Positions 1 through 9,228 are shown, counted from the first letter of the stretch. The stretch: 64,000 nucleotides of DNA from Hyphomicrobiaceae bacterium (GCA_022844275.1 JALHMB010000006.1:215001-279000), one strand, 5' to 3'. Notes: generated from the letters alone by a model not told the origin. A program made the numbers and translations.

Positions 1-1
1 G

Positions 2-964
2 CTCGAGCCCGTGCGCTACGCCGTTTTCGATACGCGCGCCGCGCACCGCCTAAGCGTCGAGCGCAGCCCGGCTGGCGAACTCGTCGCGTCAGCCGAGCCG
101 CTGTGGGCCAATGCGCGGCCGAGCCAGCCCCGCGACAATGCGCGACCGTCAACGGCGAGTTTGTACGCTGGCGTCTATCACGCGGCGTTCTCGCAGGGCA
201 TCGAGCCCGAAACGATCATGCAGATCCTGCGTCTGCACGCTTATGAGACCGACTTCCGCCGACGGGCGCGCCTCTCCGACGAGCTCGAGCTCTTCTTCGA
301 CGTGCGAGAGGAAGGACGGGGCGAGGAGCAGCTCGGCGAATTGCTCTACTCGGCGATCATGAGTGCCGGCGAGAGCCAACGCTTCTTCCGTTTCCGCTCG
401 TCCGACGGTGTCATCGACTTCTACGACGCCGACGGAAACAACTCGCGGAAATTTTTGATCCGTCAGCCCATTCGCGGCGACGAAGCGCGGCTGACTTCAG
501 GCTTCGGCGTGCGCTATCATCCGCTGCTGAATACGCGCAAACTGCACACCGGCGTCGACTGGGCTGCTCCAATCGGAACGCCCATTCTCGCCGCGGGCAC
601 CGGCGTCATCGAAGAGGCGGGCCTCAAAGGCCAATACGGCAACTACATCCGCATCCGCCACGCGAACGGCTACCAGACGGCCTACGCACACATGAGCCGC
701 TTCGCGCCCGGCGCCGTCGCCGGCGCCAAAGTGCGCCAGAACCAAGTCATCGGCTACTCCGGCAATTCCGGCTTTTCGACAGGCCCGCATCTGCACTACG
801 AGGTGCTCGTCAACAATCAGTTTGTGGATCCGCTTGCGATCCAGGTGCCGCGCGAGCGCCGGCTCACGGGCCGCCAGCTCGCGGAGTTCCAGAAAGAGCG
901 CGGACGCATCGAGGAGCTCCTGCGGCGCCATCCAGTGCGTGTCGAGCAGATCGCTGGACGCTAA
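2..964 (+). CDS. M23 family (LytM-type) peptidoglycan endopeptidase, 5' end cut off
   Basis: The reading frame is open from the left edge, so the gene starts outside the window; a GTG at position 11 is in frame but is probably internal. The last ~160 residues form a LytM/M23 metallopeptidase domain. Counting from the GTG, the zinc ligands are H179 and D183 (motif HTGVD) and H262 of the HLH motif, with H227 (YAHMS) and H260 as catalytic histidines. The region before it resembles the linker/OapA-like part of long M23 proteins. Such enzymes cleave peptide cross-links of peptidoglycan in the periplasm, or act as division-related activators when inactive; here all key residues are present. It converges on gpsA. 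Family is clear; substrate is not. Confidence 0.88.
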   Translation, partial: LEPVRYAVFDTRAAHRLSVERSPAGELVASAEPLWANARPSQPRDNARPSTASLYAGVYHAAFSQGIEPETIMQILRLHAYETDFRRRARLSDELELFFDVREEGRGEEQLGELLYSAIMSAGESQRFFRFRSSDGVIDFYDADGNNSRKFLIRQPIRGDEARLTSGFGVRYHPLLNTRKLHTGVDWAAPIGTPILAAGTGVIEEAGLKGQYGNYIRIRHANGYQTAYAHMSRFAPGAVAGAKVRQNQVIGYSGNSGFSTGPHLHYEVLVNNQFVDPLAIQVPRERRLTGRQLAEFQKERGRIEELLRRHPVRVEQIAGR

Positions 965-970
965 GGCAAC

Positions 971-1023
971 GGACTTGAAATTCTCCTCAGCTCGAGGCGA
1001 GGTGGGGAGTGAACTTCAAGTCC
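971..1023. terminator. Long inverted repeat between convergent genes
   Basis: GGACTTGAA (971-979) pairs perfectly with TTCAAGTCC (1015-1023), and a partial inner stem of CTCC against GGGAG follows. It lies between the converging M23 peptidase and gpsA stop codons, so a bidirectional terminator is likely. No U-tract follows on either strand, so intrinsic termination is not certain. Confidence 0.4.
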
Positions 1024-1040
1024 AAAGGAGCTTTAGCGCG

Positions 1041-2042
1041 TCACATCTCCGAACGGAAAGGTCGCGAAAGCAGGCCTTCGATGGCCGCATCGACGCTGAG
1101 CATACCCTCGATGATGGCGTGGACGGCGGCTGCGATCGGCACCTCGATGCCATGTGCGTCGGCACTGCGAACGGCAGCGGCGGCCGTGTAGACGCCTTCA
1201 GCCGTCGAATGGAGTTCGGTGAGAGCTTCGGCGAGCGTGCGTCCCTTCCCGAGCAGGCGACCGAGCCGCATATTGCGCGACTGTGGACTTCCGCACGTCA
1301 ACAGCAGATCACCGAGGCCTGAAAGACCAACAAGCGTGTCAGGATTGGCGCCGAAGGCCGCTCCGAGGCGGCGCATCTCCGCGAAGCCACGCGTGACGAG
1401 GGCTGCGTGCGCACTGGCGCCGAGGCCGCGCCCATCGACAATGCCAGCAGCAATTGCAAGCACGTTCTTCATGGCACCGCCGAAGACGACGCCGGTCGTG
1501 TCGTCCGTCCAGTAGAGGCGGAAGTGGCGGCATCCAATCGCGGTGACGAGCGCCATACCGATTGCCTCGTCCGCGCAGGCGAGCGTCAGAGCCGTCGGCA
1601 GGCCGCGCACGACGTCCTCGGCAAAACCGGGGCCGGACAGCACGGCCATCGTGCAGGCCGGCAGCGACTCCGCCAGCACGTCGGTCATCAGCTTGCCCGT
1701 GCTCGTCTCGAGCCCTTTGGAGCAGATTACGACGGGCGTTCCGGGCGCAATGTGCGGTGCGAGCGCGAGGGCCATCGCACGCTGTGTCTGTGCGGGTGTG
1801 GCGAGCAGAATGGCATCGACTTTCGAGAGCCGCGCGAGATCGCTCGTGGCCGTCAGCTCGGCATCGAGCGAGAGTCCCGGAAGATAAGCGGCATTCGTGT
1901 GACGGGCATTGATCTCATCCACGACCGAAGGATCGCGTGCCCAGAGCAGCGTCTGCCTGCCGGCGAGACGTGCAGCCTCGGCGAGCGCAGTGCCCCAGGC
2001 GCCGCCACCGACAACGCCGATGCTGTCGATAGAAGCGCTCAC
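1041..2042 (-). CDS. gpsA: Glycerol-3-phosphate dehydrogenase [NAD(P)+]
   Basis: Cytosolic enzyme that reduces dihydroxyacetone phosphate to sn-glycerol-3-phosphate, the backbone of phospholipids. The N-terminus carries the dinucleotide-binding motif GVVGGGAWGTALA (residues ~9-21). The catalytic lysine lies in AMKNVLAIAAG, followed by the conserved GLSGLGDLLLTC segment. Length (333 aa) is normal. Its start overlaps the stop of the small upstream gene by four bases (ATGA), so it is translationally coupled as the last gene of a run that includes the molybdopterin-domain protein. In many Rhizobiales gpsA lies beside tsaD; here tsaD is about 29 kb away, which suggests a local rearrangement. Confidence 0.96.
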   Translation of the reverse strand: MSASIDSIGVVGGGAWGTALAEAARLAGRQTLLWARDPSVVDEINARHTNAAYLPGLSLDAELTATSDLARLSKVDAILLATPAQTQRAMALALAPHIAPGTPVVICSKGLETSTGKLMTDVLAESLPACTMAVLSGPGFAEDVVRGLPTALTLACADEAIGMALVTAIGCRHFRLYWTDDTTGVVFGGAMKNVLAIAAGIVDGRGLGASAHAALVTRGFAEMRRLGAAFGANPDTLVGLSGLGDLLLTCGSPQSRNMRLGRLLGKGRTLAEALTELHSTAEGVYTAAAAVRSADAHGIEVPIAAAVHAIIEGMLSVDAAIEGLLSRPFRSEM

Positions 2043-2245
2043 GTCTTGCGCTCGTTCGTGCCTTTGACCGACGCACTGTGAGACGGTTCTTCGCCTTCGG
2101 AGGTGCTGCTCGCGCCGCGCACGGCGCGCGCCTTGGATTTGCGCCTGACAAGGTTCTGGCGCAGCTTCAGGGCGAGACGCGCTTCACGCTTTGCGCGCCT
2201 GCTGTCGCCGCCATCGCTTTTGCGCTGTCCAGTCATCGCGTTCAC
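2039..2245 (-). CDS. Small basic hypothetical protein (68 aa) in the gpsA operon
   Basis: Not a named family that I recognise. It is supported as a real gene because it overlaps both neighbours by exactly four bases: its ATG with the stop of the molybdopterin-domain gene and its stop with the gpsA start. The protein is strongly basic, with an R/K-rich helix-forming core (RRAKREARLALKLRQNLVRRK) and a Ser/Glu-rich tail; no signal peptide or membrane segment is seen. Short alphaproteobacterial proteins with a similar 'RREARLAxxLRxNLxRRKxQxR' look are often annotated as hypothetical. An RNA- or ribosome-associated role is a guess from charge alone. Confidence 0.65.
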   Translation of the reverse strand: MNAMTGQRKSDGGDSRRAKREARLALKLRQNLVRRKSKARAVRGASSTSEGEEPSHSASVKGTNERKT

Positions 2246-2997
2246 CCCATGAGGCCGGCGGCCGTAAGCCTCGCCCTGAGGTCGGCTTCTGCAGCAGCGA
2301 GACGGTCGGCATCTGTCGCACGCAGGACGAGCTCAGTGCCGTAGAGACGACCGTCGCGGACGAAGGGATAGCTGCCCATGGAAACATCGGGAAAGCCCTT
2401 TTGCGATGCCTCGAGCGGTGCTGCGACCTCGCCCTCGGGCTTCAGCATCTCGATGTTCAGCGAGAGCATCTTACGCCCTGTCTTAAGCTCCGGCGTCACA
2501 GAATCGAGCATGGCCTGCATCACGACGGGGATGCCCGCCATGACAATGACGTTCTCGAGCCGGAAGCCGGGCGCAACCGACAACTTGTTCTTCACGAGGC
2601 TCGCCCCATGGGGGATGCGCGCCATACGCAGGCGTGCTGGCGTCGCCTCGACGCCGCGGCGCGCGTAATTCTCGAGCATGAGCGCCTTGACCTCGGGATG
2701 ATGATCGATCGTCACGCCGAAGGCCTTGGCGATGCTGTCGGCCGTGATGTCGTCGTGGGTTGGACCAATGCCGCCGGTCGTGAAGACGTACGTGTAGCGA
2801 GCACGCAGCTCGTTGACGGCCGAGACGATCTCGTCCTCGAAGTCCCCGACGACGCGCACCTCCTTCAGGCGGATGCCGATCATCGTGCAGTGATCGGCAA
2901 TCGTGCCGATATTCTTGTCCTTCGTACGCCCCGAAAGGATCTCGTCCCCGATCACGAGCAGCGCCGCTGTCACCGTCTCATCGCTTGCGTCGGTCAT
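2242..2997 (-). CDS. Molybdopterin-binding domain protein (CinA N-terminal / MoaB-MogA fold)
   Basis: Length 251 aa. The N-terminal ~170 residues are a MoCF-biosynthesis-type domain with LVIGDEILSGRTKDKN near the start and TTGGIGPTHDDITADSIAKA around residues 73-92, the signature of the MoaB/MogA/CinA-N fold. The C-terminal nicotinamide-nucleotide amidase domain of full CinA is missing, so this is the stand-alone form common in alphaproteobacteria, usually annotated as competence/damage-inducible protein A or molybdopterin-binding protein. Its exact reaction is not established. It starts 31 bases after the Do-like protease gene and is coupled downstream to the small basic gene and gpsA. Confidence 0.88.
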   Translation of the reverse strand: MTDASDETVTAALLVIGDEILSGRTKDKNIGTIADHCTMIGIRLKEVRVVGDFEDEIVSAVNELRARYTYVFTTGGIGPTHDDITADSIAKAFGVTIDHHPEVKALMLENYARRGVEATPARLRMARIPHGASLVKNKLSVAPGFRLENVIVMAGIPVVMQAMLDSVTPELKTGRKMLSLNIEMLKPEGEVAAPLEASQKGFPDVSMGSYPFVRDGRLYGTELVLRATDADRLAAAEADLRARLTAAGLMG

Positions 2998-3028
2998 GGC
3001 GCTCTCGTCGCTCCTGGTCGGCTGCGGA

Positions 3029-4471
3029 TCAGCCTGGAATTTGCAGTTGCACGACCTGCCGGCCGCGCTTGATCACAAGACGCCACAAGGAAGGGCGGCG
3101 CGCGAGGATCTTCTCGAGTTCGACGACCGACTCGGCTTGCTGTTCATTGACCGAGACAATGATGTCGCCGGTTCTAAGGTTGAGCCGATCGGAGACCGAT
3201 CCGGGCCGCACACTCAAAACGACAGTGCCGGAGGTCTCGTCGAGATCGAGTTCGTCGGCCACATGCGGCAGCAGGTTGGCAATGCGCGCACCGTCGAGCG
3301 GATGCTCGCCCGTGAAATTGCGCACGTCGTCCTGTCCGATCGGTGGCGACGGCTCCAGGGGAAGCCGGAGCGATACCGGGCGTCCCTTGCGGATAACTTC
3401 GACCTGCACGACCTGCCCGATGCCGCGCGTGGCGAGGCGATAATTGACGGCTCGGGCATCCGTGACCTCGTGGCTATCGACCGTCGTGATGACGTCACCT
3501 GGCTCGAGACCCGCCACCGCGGCGGGGCCGTCCTTGTGCACGCGCGTCACAAGGGCGCCGGACGAGCGGTTGAGGCGCAGGCCCTCGGCGATCTCGCGCG
3601 TAATGGAATCGAGGCGCGCACCGAGCCACGGGCGTTGGATCTTCTTGCCCGTCAGCGCGCTGTCGACGTAGAGCCGCACGAGATTAGACGGTATCGCGAA
3701 GCCGACACCGTGCGAGCCGCCGGAGCCGGAATAAATCGCCGTATTGATGCCAATCAGTCGGCCGGCCATGTCGACGAGCGCACCGCCGGAGTTGCCCGGA
3801 TTGATCGCCGCATCAGTCTGGATATAGGACTGGATATCGGCGCGCCCGATCTCGGAGCGGCCGAGCGCTGAAATGATGCCGCTCGTCACGGTCTGGCCGA
3901 CACCGAAGGGGTTGCCGATGGCGAGGACGAGATCGCCGACCTCGGCAATGTCGGAATCCTCGAATTGAAGCGAGGGGAATTTTCCATCGCCGCCGTCGAT
4001 CCGCAGAATGGCAATATCCGTCTTCTCGTCCTGGAGGACGATCCGGGCATCGAACTCGCGCCGATCGGCGAGCACGACTCGAATCTCCGCGGTCGCACCG
4101 ACCTTGACCACATGAGTGTTGGTCACGATGACGCCGTCGGGCGAAACGATCACGCCGGAGCCGAGCGCGCTCTGAACGCGGTCGCGGGACATGCCCATGC
4201 GGTCGCGGAAAAAGTCGCGAAAGAGATCGCCGGAGAGACCAGGCGGCTGAGCGGCGACCCGCCCCCGCGCATAGACGTTGACGACGGCCGGGGCCGCGCG
4301 CTTGACGATGGGCGCGTAGGAGTACTGCGCGGCCGCACGCGAGGGAGGCGGCTCCTTGCGTTGTGCTTGTGCCGCTGCGGGGCCGAGATGCCCAAGCGCA
4401 GGGAGCAGGAGAAGTACCGCGAGGGCGGTCCCCCAAGCATACCTTCGCCTGGACGTACGCGAAATGATCAT
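3029..4471 (-). CDS. Do/DegP-like periplasmic serine protease with two PDZ domains
   Basis: Predicted 480 aa. The start at 4471 (MIISRTSRRR) is chosen because it has an upstream AAGG and because a longer in-frame start would lie inside the promoter -10 element. Residues 1-35 form a signal peptide ending near AAAQA. The trypsin-like domain carries the full triad: H120 (NTHVV), D152 (KTDIAIL) and S228 (GNSGG). PDZ domains follow at about 280-370 and 395-480. The family degrades or refolds damaged envelope proteins. In Rhizobiales a Do-like protease normally follows rplQ at the end of the spc/alpha cluster; here it directly follows adk. Confidence 0.93.
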   Translation of the reverse strand: MIISRTSRRRYAWGTALAVLLLLPALGHLGPAAAQAQRKEPPPSRAAAQYSYAPIVKRAAPAVVNVYARGRVAAQPPGLSGDLFRDFFRDRMGMSRDRVQSALGSGVIVSPDGVIVTNTHVVKVGATAEIRVVLADRREFDARIVLQDEKTDIAILRIDGGDGKFPSLQFEDSDIAEVGDLVLAIGNPFGVGQTVTSGIISALGRSEIGRADIQSYIQTDAAINPGNSGGALVDMAGRLIGINTAIYSGSGGSHGVGFAIPSNLVRLYVDSALTGKKIQRPWLGARLDSITREIAEGLRLNRSSGALVTRVHKDGPAAVAGLEPGDVITTVDSHEVTDARAVNYRLATRGIGQVVQVEVIRKGRPVSLRLPLEPSPPIGQDDVRNFTGEHPLDGARIANLLPHVADELDLDETSGTVVLSVRPGSVSDRLNLRTGDIIVSVNEQQAESVVELEKILARRPSLWRLVIKRGRQVVQLQIPG

Positions 4472-4533
4472 TGGTGCCTTATGAGCCTCCCCCGGCACCG
4501 GAAGCTTCCAGAGCGACCATGCGCGGGTCAAGA

Positions 4534-4562
4534 CTTATAGTGCAGACCGGCGTGTGGTTGAA
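4534..4562 (-). promoter_or_regulatory. Candidate sigma-70-type promoter of the Do-like protease gene
   Basis: On the minus strand TTCAAC is followed after 17 bases by TATAAG, giving a start of transcription about 55 bases before the chosen ATG at 4471. It sits in the ~150-base gap between adk and the protease, where rpsM-rpsK-rpoA-rplQ would be expected. Consensus match only. Confidence 0.45.
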
Positions 4563-4620
4563 GCGCCGGACAGTCACACGGCGCCCCGATGCAGTTGCCG
4601 AGGTAGTGCCGACGAGCCAC

Positions 4621-5274
4621 TCAGGGGAGTTTGGCGAGAATATCCGCGATCGCGACGGCGACCTCCTCGATCGGCGCCATGCCGTCGACCGCATGAAGGT
4701 TACCCTTGCAGAAGTAGTAGCCGATGAGCGGCGAAGTCTCGCGGTAGTAGGCCATCATGCGAGTCGTGACGGTCTCCGCATTGTCGTCCGCGCGTCGCGT
4801 GAAATCCGTGCTACCGCAGACATCGCAGACGCCACGCACCTTCGGCCGCTTGAAGCGGTCGTGATAGCCCTCGCCGCAGTTGGCGCAGGCGTAACGGCCT
4901 ACAATGCGCTCGACGAGCCGGTTGTAGTCGACCTTGAGCTCGATCACAGCGTCCATGCGATCGCCCTTGCTGGCGAGCATCGTGTCGAGCGCAGCGGCCT
5001 GCTGCAGCGTGCGGGGGAAACCGTCGAGAATGAAGCCGTTCTTGCAGTCCGGCTTCTCGATGCGCTCTGCGATGATGCCGACGACAACATCGTCCGAGAC
5101 AAGCTCGCCCTTGTCCATAAGGGCCTTGGCCTTGAGGCCGATCTCGCTGCCCGCCTTGACCGCGGCGCGCAGCATCTCTCCGGTCGAGAGCTGGATTAGA
5201 TTGCGGTTCTTGGCGAGCTGCTGTGCCTGCGTCCCCTTACCCGCCCCCGGCGGGCCCAACAGGATCAGTTTCAT
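4621..5274 (-). CDS. adk: Adenylate kinase, zinc-binding LID type
   Basis: Catalyses ATP + AMP = 2 ADP in the cytosol. P-loop GPPGAGKGT at residues 7-15, AMP-binding STGEMLR and the DGFPRT motif are all present. The LID carries CANC and CDVC, so it is the zinc-coordinating form. Length 217 aa is usual for the long-LID type. The ATG overlaps the secY stop by four bases, the standard secY-adk arrangement. Downstream, rpsM, rpsK, rpoA and rplQ are missing from their usual place. Confidence 0.97.
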   Translation of the reverse strand: MKLILLGPPGAGKGTQAQQLAKNRNLIQLSTGEMLRAAVKAGSEIGLKAKALMDKGELVSDDVVVGIIAERIEKPDCKNGFILDGFPRTLQQAAALDTMLASKGDRMDAVIELKVDYNRLVERIVGRYACANCGEGYHDRFKRPKVRGVCDVCGSTDFTRRADDNAETVTTRMMAYYRETSPLIGYYFCKGNLHAVDGMAPIEEVAVAIADILAKLP

Positions 5275-6635
5275 CGCCGGCCACTCCGCGAACTCGCGCC
5301 TCTGAGCTTCGCCTTCTTGATGAGTCCTTCGTACTGATGCGCGAGCAGATGGCTCTGCACCTGGGCCACGGTATCCATGGTGACACTGACGGCGATAAGC
5401 AGGGAGGTGCCGCCGAAGTAGAAGGGCACGGCTGCGTAGGCGATCAGCAGCTCGGGCAGGACGCAGACGATCGCTAGGTAGATCGCACCAACGAGCGTGA
5501 TGCGGGTCAGCACGTAGTCGATGTACTCGGCCGTTTTCTGGCCGGGGCGGATGCCCGGCAGATAGCCACCGTACTTGCGCAGATTGTCAGCCGTGTCGTT
5601 CGCATTGAACACGACGGCCGTGTAGAAAAACGCGAAGAAGATGATCATCGCCACATAGATGACGATGTGCAGTGGCTGGCCGCGGCCGAGAGCGGCGACG
5701 ATCGCGGTCAGCCACTCGTTACTGCCGCCTGAGCCCTGGCTGAACTGCGCGGCCGTGATTGGCAGCAGCAGTAGCGACGAAGCAAAAATCGGCGGAATGA
5801 CGCCGGCGGTGTTGAGCTTCAAGGGCAGGTGCGAGGCCTCACCCTGGAACATGCGGTTGCCGACCTGGCGCTTCGGGTACTGAATGAGCAGGCGGCGCTG
5901 CGCGCGTTCCATGAAGACGATCGCCGCAACGACGGCCAGCATCAGCAGGAGAAGCATGAGGAGCAGCGGTGTCGCCAGCGCGCCAGTGCGAGCCAGCTCG
6001 AAGAGGCCGATGATAGCGCTCGGTAGGCCGGCGACGATGCCGGCAAAGATGATGAGCGAGATGCCATTGCCGACGCCGCGCGCGGTGATCTGCTCGCCTA
6101 GCCACATGAGGAACATGGTGCCGCCGACCAGTGTGATCACGGTCGACATGCGGAAGAACCATCCGGGCTCGATAACCACGGAGCCAGCGGAGCCACTCGA
6201 GCCTTCTAGGCCAATAGCGATGCCGTAGGCCTGGAAAGCCGCCAGCACCACGGTCAGGTATCGGGTGTACTGGTTGATCTGCTTGCGGCCCTGCTCGCCC
6301 TCCTTCTTGAGGGCTTCGAGCTTGGGCGAGACCGACGACATCAGCTGCATGATGATCGATGCAGAGATGTACGGCATGATGTTGAGCGCGAAGATCGCCA
6401 TGCGCTCGATCGCACCGCCGGCGAACAGATTGACCATGCCGAGAATGCCGGACGCATTCTGCCGGAAGGTCTCCGCGAACGCGACGGGATCGATGCCGGG
6501 CATCGGGATGAACGTGCCGATGCGGTAGACGATAAGCGCCCCCAGCGTGAACCAGATCCGCTTCTTGAGCTCCTCCGCCTTCGAAAAGGCGCCGAAGTTC
6601 AGATTGGCAGCAAGTTGCTCGGCGGCCGATACCAT
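5271..6635 (-). CDS. secY: Preprotein translocase channel subunit SecY
   Basis: Core of the inner-membrane Sec translocon, working with SecE, SecG and SecA. The 454-aa protein has ten hydrophobic membrane spans and begins in the cytosol with LKKRIWFTLGALIVYRIG. Conserved blocks include PMPGID (plug region), GLPSAIIGLFELARTG and the cytosolic loop RRLLIQYPKRQVG that contacts the ribosome. It follows rplO after about 170 bases, a gap that could hold a secondary promoter although I see no clear one, and is coupled to adk by an ATGA overlap. Confidence 0.97.
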   Translation of the reverse strand: MVSAAEQLAANLNFGAFSKAEELKKRIWFTLGALIVYRIGTFIPMPGIDPVAFAETFRQNASGILGMVNLFAGGAIERMAIFALNIMPYISASIIMQLMSSVSPKLEALKKEGEQGRKQINQYTRYLTVVLAAFQAYGIAIGLEGSSGSAGSVVIEPGWFFRMSTVITLVGGTMFLMWLGEQITARGVGNGISLIIFAGIVAGLPSAIIGLFELARTGALATPLLLMLLLLMLAVVAAIVFMERAQRRLLIQYPKRQVGNRMFQGEASHLPLKLNTAGVIPPIFASSLLLLPITAAQFSQGSGGSNEWLTAIVAALGRGQPLHIVIYVAMIIFFAFFYTAVVFNANDTADNLRKYGGYLPGIRPGQKTAEYIDYVLTRITLVGAIYLAIVCVLPELLIAYAAVPFYFGGTSLLIAVSVTMDTVAQVQSHLLAHQYEGLIKKAKLRGASSRSGRR

Positions 6636-6805
6636 GGCGTGTCAGGCTCCCCGGACGGGCTCAGGCCCCGCACCGGAGCGCCGGGCGGAGCCAAGTGATT
6701 TTCGCTTCAACATGGGGCTTGGACAGGTTCGGCGCAACTGGCACCAGCGACGCGGCAGCAAGTAACCGCTCCGTACCCGATTCCGCCCCAACCGACTTTG
6801 CGGCC

Positions 6806-7357
6806 TTATTCGACGTCGGACGATTTTTTCCTGCCGCCCGACTTGGCCTTCTTGGCAGCCGTCTTGGCGCGCTTGGCCTCATCGGCCGCGAGCACCTTGC
6901 GCTCGATCAGCGTGATCGCGCCGCCGGCCTGCTCGATAGCCGCGCGCGCGGAAGCCGTGGCGTGATTTACCGTCAGCTTGAGCGCAGCCTTGAGCTCGCC
7001 GCCGCCGAGAATGCGCACGCCACTCAGTTCGCGGCGCACGAGGCCCGCGGCCTTGAGGGCTGCGACGTCGACGGGCTTACCAGCATCGAGGCGGCCCGTG
7101 TCGACAGCGCCCTGCAGGTTGCCGAGCGACACCTCGTTGAACTCATCGCGGCTGCGTGAGCGGAAGCCACGCTTCGGCAAGCGCCGATGGAGCGGCATCT
7201 GGCCGCCCTCGAAGCCACCGATCGCAACACCCGTGCGTGCCGTCTGGCCCTTGCCGCCGCGCCCGCCCGTCTTGCCGACGCCCGAGCCGATGCCGCGCCC
7301 GATCCGGAGGCGCGATTTGCGCGAACCGGCATTGTCCTTGATGTCGTTGAGCCGCAT
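6806..7357 (-). CDS. rplO: 50S ribosomal protein L15
   Basis: Begins [20 protein letters not shown] and has the Gly-rich stretch [20 protein letters not shown] typical of L15's extended N-terminus, followed by the conserved [12 protein letters not shown]. At 183 aa it is longer than the ~145-160 aa norm because of a Lys/Ala-rich C-terminal tail (from about residue 160), a common alphaproteobacterial feature. Assembles late into the 50S subunit. Lies between rpmD and secY in the usual spc order. Confidence 0.97.
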   Translation of the reverse strand: MRLNDIKDNAGSRKSRLRIGRGIGSGVGKTGGRGGKGQTARTGVAIGGFEGGQMPLHRRLPKRGFRSRSRDEFNEVSLGNLQGAVDTGRLDAGKPVDVAALKAAGLVRRELSGVRILGGGELKAALKLTVNHATASARAAIEQAGGAITLIERKVLAADEAKRAKTAAKKAKSGGRKKSSDVE

Positions 7358-7387
7358 GGCCCCGCGCTCCTTCTTTGCCCGACGCCG

Positions 7388-7597
7388 CTATTTCGTCTCT
7401 TCGACGATTTTGACGAGGTGCGAGATCCTGTTGATCATGCCGCGCACGTCCGGCGTATCGACGAGCGTGCGCCGGCGGTGCAGCTTGTTGAGACCGAGAC
7501 CGATGAGGGTCTGGCGCTGGACGTCCGGGCGCCGCGTGGGGCTCGCGATCTGCTCGACGGTAATCGTCTTGCCGCCGCCGCTCTTTCCGTCTGCCAT
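7388..7597 (-). CDS. rpmD: 50S ribosomal protein L30
   Basis: Predicted 69 aa. The ATG at 7597 ([10 protein letters not shown]) is preferred over an in-frame upstream start because GAGG lies about eleven bases before it. The body [20 protein letters not shown] and the ending [15 protein letters not shown] match L30 of alphaproteobacteria. Sits 30 bases before rplO and after rpsE, in spc-operon order. Confidence 0.95.
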   Translation of the reverse strand: MADGKSGGGKTITVEQIASPTRRPDVQRQTLIGLGLNKLHRRRTLVDTPDVRGMINRISHLVKIVEETK

Positions 7598-7665
7598 TGT
7601 CTTCGTGTCCTCTGGCCCTGGTTCAGGCGGCACGGCTTAGTGCCGACCGGATCGGGGAGATTTGC

Positions 7666-8238
7666 CTAATCCTGCGCGGCCTCGGTGGCCTCGCCCGCCG
7701 TATCGCGCCGGCGTGCCACGATCTCGCTCACCTTCTTGCTGCGACGGGCAGCAACGGCACGCGGGTTCTCCTGCGTCTTCAGCGCGTCGAACGTCGCGCG
7801 AACCATGTTGTACGGGTTCGACGAGCCGAGCGACTTTGCGACGACATCACGTACGCCGAGCGCATCGAACACCGCACGCATCGGGCCGCCGGCAATGATG
7901 CCGGTGCCTGGAGGCGCCGCGCGCAGAACGACGCGGCCTGCGCCGTGACGACCCTTGCAGTCATGGTGCAGCGTGCGCTTGTCGCGCATCGGCACGCGCA
8001 GCATGGCGCGGCGCGCAGCCTCGCCGGCCTTACGGATGGCTTCGGGCACTTCGCGCGCCTTGCCATGGCCGAAGCCTACCTGGCCCTGCTGGTCGCCGAC
8101 GACCACGAGCGCCGCGAAGCCGAACCGCTTGCCGCCCTTCACAACTTTGGCGACGCGATTGATGTGGACGAGCTTCTCGGTGAAGTCGCCCTTGCGATCG
8201 TCGTCGCGGTCGCGGTCGCGTGAGGGATTGCGTGCCAC
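7666..8238 (-). CDS. rpsE: 30S ribosomal protein S5
   Basis: 190 aa. The N-terminus is a charged R/D stretch ([17 protein letters not shown]), then the double-stranded RNA-binding fold with [17 protein letters not shown] and the C-terminal fold with [19 protein letters not shown]5 contributes to decoding accuracy and mRNA unwinding at the 30S entry. Spectinomycin-contact residues around [10 protein letters not shown] look wild type. It lies between rplR and rpmD. Confidence 0.97.
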   Translation of the reverse strand: MARNPSRDRDRDDDRKGDFTEKLVHINRVAKVVKGGKRFGFAALVVVGDQQGQVGFGHGKAREVPEAIRKAGEAARRAMLRVPMRDKRTLHHDCKGRHGAGRVVLRAAPPGTGIIAGGPMRAVFDALGVRDVVAKSLGSSNPYNMVRATFDALKTQENPRAVAARRSKKVSEIVARRRDTAGEATEAAQD

Positions 8239-8257
8239 GTCGATAAACCTTTCTTGC

Positions 8258-8620
8258 TCAGAAGCTCAGGCCGCCTTCGCGGGCCGCATCGGCCAACGAC
8301 TTGACGCGACCGTGATACAGATAACCGCCACGATCGAAGACGACCTCGGCGACACCCGCCTTGACCGCACGCTCGGCAAGGAGCTTGCCGACTTCGGCAG
8401 CAGCAGCCTTGTCGGCACCGGTCTTGAGCTTGCCCTTGAGATCCTTCTCGATGCTCGAGGCAGCCGCAACCGTCACGCCCCTGGCGTCGTCGATCACCTG
8501 CGCATAGATGTGCTTGGACGAACGGAAAACCGACAGGCGCGGCTTGCCGTTCGCAACCTTCTTCAAGGTCCGCCGTACGCGCTGGGCGCGGCGTTGGAAC
8601 TGTTTGTCGTGGGCGCTCAT
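8258..8620 (-). CDS. rplR: 50S ribosomal protein L18
   Basis: 120 aa, normal length. It has the basic N-terminal [36 protein letters not shown] segment (seen in two parts here) and ends in the conserved [21 protein letters not shown]-type motif. L18 binds 5S rRNA together with L5 and L25. It is placed between rplF and rpsE with short spacers. Confidence 0.97.
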   Translation of the reverse strand: MSAHDKQFQRRAQRVRRTLKKVANGKPRLSVFRSSKHIYAQVIDDARGVTVAAASSIEKDLKGKLKTGADKAAAAEVGKLLAERAVKAGVAEVVFDRGGYLYHGRVKSLADAAREGGLSF

Positions 8621-8632
8621 CGGCTCTCTCGC

Positions 8633-9172
8633 TTACTTCTTCTTGCCTTCCTTGCGCAGGATGAATTCGCCCTGATAGCGAACACCCTTGCCCTGGTACG
8701 GCTCCGGCGGACGATAGGCGCGGATCTCCGCGGCCACCTGCCCGACCTTCTGCTTGTCGATCCCCGAGATCAGCAGGTGATCCTGGCGCGGACCACCGAG
8801 CTTCACATCGATGTCAGCGGGGACCTTGTAGTTGATCTCGTGGCTGAACCCGAGTTGCAGCGTCAGATCCTTGCCCTTGAGCTGGGCACGGAAACCAACG
8901 CCGTGGATCTCGAGCGTCTCGGCATAGCCGGTGACGACACCCTTGATCTGATTGTCGACGAGCGTGCGCGCGAGGCCCCACATGGCGCGTGCGCGCTGCG
9001 TGTCCTCGCGCGGCGTCACAGAAACGCCGTCAGCGGTCTTCTCGACCTTGACGTCCTCGGGCAGCGTCACGGAGAGCTCGCCCTTCGGACCCTTGACCTT
9101 GACCGTCTGGCCGCTCACGTCCGCCTGTACGTTGGCGGGAATGGGGACCGGCTTCTTACCGATGCGCGACAT
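8633..9172 (-). CDS. rplF: 50S ribosomal protein L6
   Basis: 179 aa, two tandem L6 folds. Starts [12 protein letters not shown]; the C-terminal half contains the signature [24 protein letters not shown], seen at residues ~155-179. L6 contacts the sarcin-ricin loop region near the factor-binding site. Follows rpsH after 56 bases and precedes rplR by 12 bases. Confidence 0.97.
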   Translation of the reverse strand: MSRIGKKPVPIPANVQADVSGQTVKVKGPKGELSVTLPEDVKVEKTADGVSVTPREDTQRARAMWGLARTLVDNQIKGVVTGYAETLEIHGVGFRAQLKGKDLTLQLGFSHEINYKVPADIDVKLGGPRQDHLLISGIDKQKVGQVAAEIRAYRPPEPYQGKGVRYQGEFILRKEGKKK

Positions 9173-9228
9173 CGCCTCAGTTCCTCAATTCAAATCATCT
9201 GGCTGCAGGCACCCGAGGCGCCCACGCC

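Noticed and set aside
2191-3072. 293-codon open frame antisense to the molybdopterin-domain gene
   Set aside because: The opposite strand carries an operon with tight overlaps and known domains.
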